From the NCBI GenBank assembly GCA_027625915.1, contig JANTQA010000012.1, positions 1,581,001 through 1,645,000 on the forward strand: a stretch of DNA of 64,000 nt, given 5' to 3'. Made by a program: the position numbers and the translations under genes. Below are positions 59,516 to 64,000 of this stretch, in pieces (within the stretch, counting starts at the first letter, position 1; every line of letters starts with the position of its first letter). The DNA is from Anaeramoeba flamelloides (taxonomy: Eukaryota; Metamonada; Anaeramoebidae). The notes beneath the pieces were generated by a model. The model did no database searches. It saw only the letters and a list, made by a program, of their open reading frames with translations, and was not told the DNA's origin.

Positions 59516-60180
59516 ACTATTAAATTTAGTTATTTTTCAAAAAAAAGAAAATTATATAAAAATTCAAATTAACAAATAAAATATAAAAATAATGATTTTT
59601 GTTGAACCAATAAAAGAGTATTGATTTGTTTTTATGTGACTTTAACTCTAAATAGAAATACATCATAATTAGTTTATTTTAAATATTATTCCAAAAGTTT
59701 TAATAAAACAAAAACCCATTTTTTCGTCAAATAATTTCTCGAAACATTGTAGAACACTTTTTTATTCTCAAATATTTTCATTTGGAGTGGCCATAAATTG
59801 GTTCAATTTCTTTTTCTTCTTTAGAATCTTCAAGTTCGATGTTTTGATAATTTAAAGTACAAATTTTCTTTCTCTATCTTTTTTTTTTTTTTTTTGTTTA
59901 AATTGTCTTGATATGATTGGAATTTGAGTAATTACGTTATGTTTGGGATGAATTAAAAATTTTTTTCTTGTTTTTGGGTTTTAAATTATTTTTAACTTCT
60001 TTTTGGATCTTGTAAAATTGGTTCATAAGTATAATCAGAACCAGAGTCAGAATCTGTCTCAAAAACCCGATTTTGTATAATTTTATTTTCCAAATTTGAA
60101 GACAAATTTTGATTCAGTATATGTAAACTTTTGGTTGATGTACTATAAGTAGCTTGAGTCAAAAGGTTAAAATTATTCAT
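59516..60180 (-). CDS. Probable first exon (62-aa frame) of the unrecognised gene, or a separate small gene
   Basis: ATG at 60180 opens a frame ending TAA at 59992. It contains MNNFNLLTQATYSTSTKSLH, NRVFETDSDSGSDYTYEPIL and QDPKR. If the donor AGAA|GTTAAA (59996) is used with acceptor TTTAATAG (59517), the frame enters the 58833-59516 exon in phase (QDPKR-I-FMICKLEY). GTTAAA is weaker than the usual GTAA/GTAT donors here. A minus stretch at 59787-59880 (NIELEDSKEEKEIEPIYGHS) also looks coding and would fit as a second exon of a separate gene, but no phase matched. Confidence 0.4.
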
Positions 60181-61679
60181 TAGAAGAGTTTTATTGAGTG
60201 AAGGTAAATGTGAAAAAAAATAAAAATTTGTTTTTTTTAAAAAAATCAAGATTAATTTTGAAATAGGTTTTAAAAATGTGAAATGGAGAGTTAAATGAGC
60301 AGTTTTCAATCAAAATAAAAGCAGATTTGTTTTTTTTTGTAAATAAAAAATTTTAATTGTGGTACTAAAGTCAAAAGTATTCTTCAATTTTTTTTTTTAC
60401 AGAGAGGAAAATACATTAGAAAACATTAAACAATTTTAATAATTAGAAAGCCGAAATATTCTGAGAAATAGGCTAGGAGATCGTTTTTTTTAAATTTTTC
60501 CTTTTTCAAACAAAAAAAAAATTTATTGATTTGGTCAAACATAAAACAATGTAATTATGTAACTATTATAATATAATCCCCCTTTCAACTCAATTATTCA
60601 TTTTTCTGTTATCATTTCTATTCTGTAGTCAAAATATATGAAAAAATATGTATTTTATCCCCATAAAGAATTTCCAAATGATTTCGTAAGAAATTTTAAC
60701 ATTAATTTTGACTCAAGATTGCAATTTTTTGACAGAATACCCACTAAACTTTCCATTTTACTCTTTTGATCATTTATTCTTTTTCATCATTCCGAAAAAA
60801 AAATTTTTTTATGTTAGAATTGATTATTTCAAAGAGGAGTTTTTTTATTTTATATTTTGTTAACCAATTGTTTCTCATAAATACATATTTGTAAGAATAT
60901 TAAAAACAATATTTTTGTTCAAAATTTTCTTATTTATTTTCTTTAACATAAAAAAAAAATTACCATTGAAAAAAATACTGATATAGTAAAATAAAGACCT
61001 ATAATGATTGTGCTTTAAAAGTAAAAAGTTTTAACTTTTTGAAATAAGAAATTTATAAAATCCCATATTCTAGATAAATTCATATATTAAATACAGGTAT
61101 TCCAGAAATAAATCATCTTGTAAAAAATTATTCTGGTAGGTTAGATGTTTATTCCAGTCATTTTATTTATATAGTAAATTGAATTTTAATTTTTTTCTTT
61201 TAGAGTTATTTAGTAACATTAACCTAGATTCCATATCTATTGTTTTTTATGGTAACTTCAAAGATTGAATATATCTAAAAAATTTGTTAGTAAGATTTAA
61301 TTTAAGCTTTACAATTGAAAAAATAACATTTTCTAAAACGAAAAGTTAGATATTTTAAATTTATCATTTACAAAAATAAAATCAAGATAGCTTAATTGTA
61401 TTTTCATTAAGGTTATTTTCATATTTTTTTTTTTCAGCTGTGATGGGGCTTTTCTTTGAATAACAATCTCCAAATAGGACAAAATATTTAATTTTCAAAA
61501 TTTGTACCAAAAAAATTGTAATGTATAAATACAAAGATATTTCCAAAAAAGCAGGTAATTTTTTTTTTGTCGATTTCAAATAATGTTTTCTTTTTAAGTT
61601 GTTCTATTTGTAAATTGATAATTTAAAATTAAGAGGGATTTTAATACTGAATGGATCAGTACATATGGTGTGCATTTTA

Positions 61680-62010
61680 AAATAAACTAAATTTCACAAT
61701 TTTGGAACAGTTAAATAATTTAAAAGAATAACAATACTATAGTTTCCATTAAATTTGGAAATAATTTTGATTTTTACAAAATATTTTTATTTTTTAGACT
61801 TTTTCTATTGTGTTTTCCATTGCCTTTTTTGTAGAGTTATGTAATCTGTTTCGTTTAGATCGTAATTTTTTTTTCCAATGATTAATAGACGGTTAAAGTT
61901 GAGTTTGGTTAAATAGAAAAGACCAGATAATATTAGTTGGTGGTATCTAATCATTTGATCGATCAATAATTGTTGGTGAAATTTCAACAAATTTAGCAAT
62001 AAAATTTTTG
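61680..62010 (+). repeat. Dispersed repeat family A, copy c
   Basis: Aligns with 63110-63480 and 22985-23345: GGAACAGTTAAATAATTTAA, TAGAGTTATGTAATCTGTTT, TCATTTGATCGATCAATAAT. A minus-strand 64-codon frame (IRYHQLILSGLFYLTKLNFN) parallels one in copy d (IRYYQLILFEFFYLEELNFS), consistent with a shared coding ancestor. Confidence 0.7.
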
Positions 62011-62050
62011 ATTCGGATCATTCCAAAATTTTTTTGACAAACCGGGTTTT

Positions 62051-62084
<34 letters not shown>

Positions 62085-63109
62085 GATAAAAAGTCTGCAT
62101 AAAGTAAAATTAAATATTAAGTAACTTAAACGTGATTTAATATTATGCTTTGCAAAATATAAAAAGTTGGCTATTTTAGAAAAATAAATTGAGTTTATAT
62201 ATTCTTCTAATGACTGTATTTAAATGGGTATTTAGACGCTCTTTGAATTAGGAGACACAAATTTAGTCACTTCAAAATTCTCTCCTTGCCAGACCAAGTT
62301 TCCAACACTTAGTTCTTATCAATAAATCCGAAAATATATAAAAAATTGAGATTTTATTTTACCTTTTTTTGATTTTGAGTGCGCCCAAATTTTTGGAGTG
62401 GTGTTTATATTCATCAAAATATTTTCAAAAAAATAAAAAAAAAAAAAATTGTTACCTTATTTGTAACCTAAACAATGCATAGCCAAATTCAATAAAAAAA
62501 TGGACAAACATTTAAGGATACAGAAGATTTTTTAAACAATAAAATATGTCAGTTCTAAGTTTTCACTGAATTAGATATTTTGTCAAGATTAATCCTCTTT
62601 CGGAAAACAATTTTTTCAACCAAAAAGAAAAAAATAATAAACACCAATTTTCACCCATATAAAAAATATTGTATAATATCAAGATCAGAAACTTTTAAGA
62701 TCTTTTTTAATTCATTTCTTATAACAAACAAATGGAATGATTATTATTTTGGATCAACTAAGGATAAATTACAATTTTGGATATTTAAAAAGTTTCCTTT
62801 TGGAATTAAGATTTAATAAAGATATTTTAAAATAAATTTGGCCTGTTTTTTCGGAAATAGCTTATTAGGAAAACATATTTTACATGTTTTGTTTAATTCT
62901 AAATTCAAATTTTTAAAAATTTAAGTTCGTTTAAAAAGCTTAAAATTGAAAAGCCTAATTATTGTGATACAATTTTCCTTTTTAATTGAATTGTGAAAGT
63001 GCTGTGTTTTTACCCAATCCATTATGACAAAACATGATTTTTTTGGAAATTCAAATAAAAATTTTTCTTTTATTAATTGGAAGATGATAGCAATACTTGA
63101 TCCCATTAA

Positions 63110-63660
63110 AAAATTATAAACTAAAATTCAAAATTTTTCACACAGTTAAAACAGTTAAAAGAATTACAATAATACAATTTCATTGAAATTGGAGATAATT
63201 TAGATTTTTGTAAAATATTAAAATCATTTTTTCATCTTTTAGTTTTTGTTTTCATTTCATTTTTTGAATTACGTAACTTGTTTCGGTCGATCTGGTAAAT
63301 TTTTTGGAATGGTTGATATAAAGCTAAAGTTGAGTTCTTCCAAATAGAAGAACTCAAATAAAATTAGTTGATAATATCTAATCGTTTGATAGATCAATAT
63401 TCCTAATTGAATTTTAAACAAATTTAGCAATGCATTTTTTTGTTTTGCTCTCTTCAAAAATTTTAACACACAGATAATTTATTTGTATTGATAATTATTT
63501 AATTTTTGTTTTGTGAGGATTGTAATTAAAAAACAATTATTAGCATTTCAATTAATGAATGGTTATAATTTGGTATTTCTTCGGGAATTGATTAAATAAG
63601 ATTTTTTTTTCAAAAATTGAATTTTGGTGTGTTCAAAATTTTGAATTGGGATTTACATTC
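63110..63660 (+). repeat. Dispersed repeat family A, copy d
   Basis: 63200-63660 is the reverse complement of 19600-20050 (GTTTTCATTTCATT, GAACTCAAATAAAATTAGTT, GTATTGATAATTATTTAATT, TCAAAAATTGAATTTTGGTG), the longest match in the family. It defines a repeat of at least 450 bp. Confidence 0.75.
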
Positions 63661-64000
63661 AGATTAAAAAACAAAAAAGATCAATGGATATTAATGCCTG
63701 CCCGAATCTTATGGTCAACGAATATTTCTTACATGACTAGCAATACATTTATTGTCTTATAAGAATGTTGATTCAAGATATTTTGTTACAATTTAAAATT
63801 TTTGTTTTTTTTTGTAAGAAAAATTTGTAATTTTGGAAGTGTAGATTCTTCAACTATCCAAATTCGAAATTTACCTTGAAAAGGTTGTAAAAATAAAATC
63901 TTATCGTTTCAAGGTTTTTTCACTTTATTTTCGAATATTCTGGGGTTTAAGATAATAGTAATTGAATATACTTGAATATAATATGGGATAGCCCCTGGTC

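Larger units (their letters stand above)
60181..64000. other. Repeat-rich terminal region without supported genes
   Basis: Contains family-A copies c and d (entered separately), a ~31-nt T tract at about 62053-62083, and AT-rich sequence. A plus-strand stretch near 62580-62816 (TNKWNDYYFGSTKDKLQF) has weak coding character and no recognised domain. Confidence 0.5.

Noticed and set aside
1-64000. CRISPR arrays, bacterial operons or organellar DNA
   Set aside because: No spaced direct repeats, no ribosome-binding sites, and spliceosomal introns with eukaryotic domains throughout.

Overview
This window is nuclear DNA from a very AT-rich protist. Short GT-AG introns (95 to about 480 nt) interrupt genes, proteins carry long Q/N/K/E/RG tracts, and the standard code works with TAA as the usual stop. 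Domain content is purely eukaryotic: F-BAR plus SH3, an NF-Y-type histone fold, MIR beta-trefoil, and a eukaryotic-style CPBP protease. AT content and protein style would fit an amoeboid or anaerobic protist such as Anaeramoeba or a dictyostelid-like amoeba. That placement is a guess; the sequence contains no marker that fixes the lineage.

Layout. 1-2.7 kb: no gene. 2.7-8.1 kb: a single-exon minus-strand gene for an 1808-residue, mostly disordered RG-rich/acidic protein ending in a small zinc-knuckle-like domain. 8.58-8.82 kb: an 81-residue minus gene. 8.9-9.6 kb: a decayed LINE reverse transcriptase on the plus strand. 11.9-16.85 kb: a two-exon CPBP (CAAX-like) membrane protease whose catalytic Glu-Glu motif is split by a 3.59-kb intron. 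18.2-20.6 kb: relics and a transposon copy. 20.7-21.8 kb: an NF-YB/Dr1-type histone-fold protein. 22.8-24.2 kb: a DNA transposon flanked by TTAA. 26.6-32.6 kb: a six-exon F-BAR plus double-SH3 gene with a 3.64-kb intron. 33.6-34.4 kb: another TTAA element. 38.7-41.6 kb: a three-exon basic protein with a winged-helix (E2F-like) segment. 43.1-43.2 kb: a tRNA-like Pol III candidate. 43.5-43.9 kb: a TA-flanked MITE. 45.4-45.9 kb: a MIR-domain protein. 46.3-48.3 kb: a plus-strand broken gene invaded by a TTAA element. 50.6-51.0 kb: another TA MITE. 52.1-59.5 (perhaps 60.2) kb: an unrecognised multi-exon gene with a 5.17-kb intron. 60.2-64 kb: dispersed transposon remnants.

Every well-supported gene is on the minus strand. 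Three of the four multi-exon genes contain one very large intron, and two of those introns carry the same unusual repeat, a cluster of short hairpins joined by a CGTTAGCTTTTCTTG-like linker. The third carries an element with about 70-bp terminal inverted repeats. Short introns and coding frames join with consistent phase at every proposed junction. The gene models are read by eye and need transcript support.
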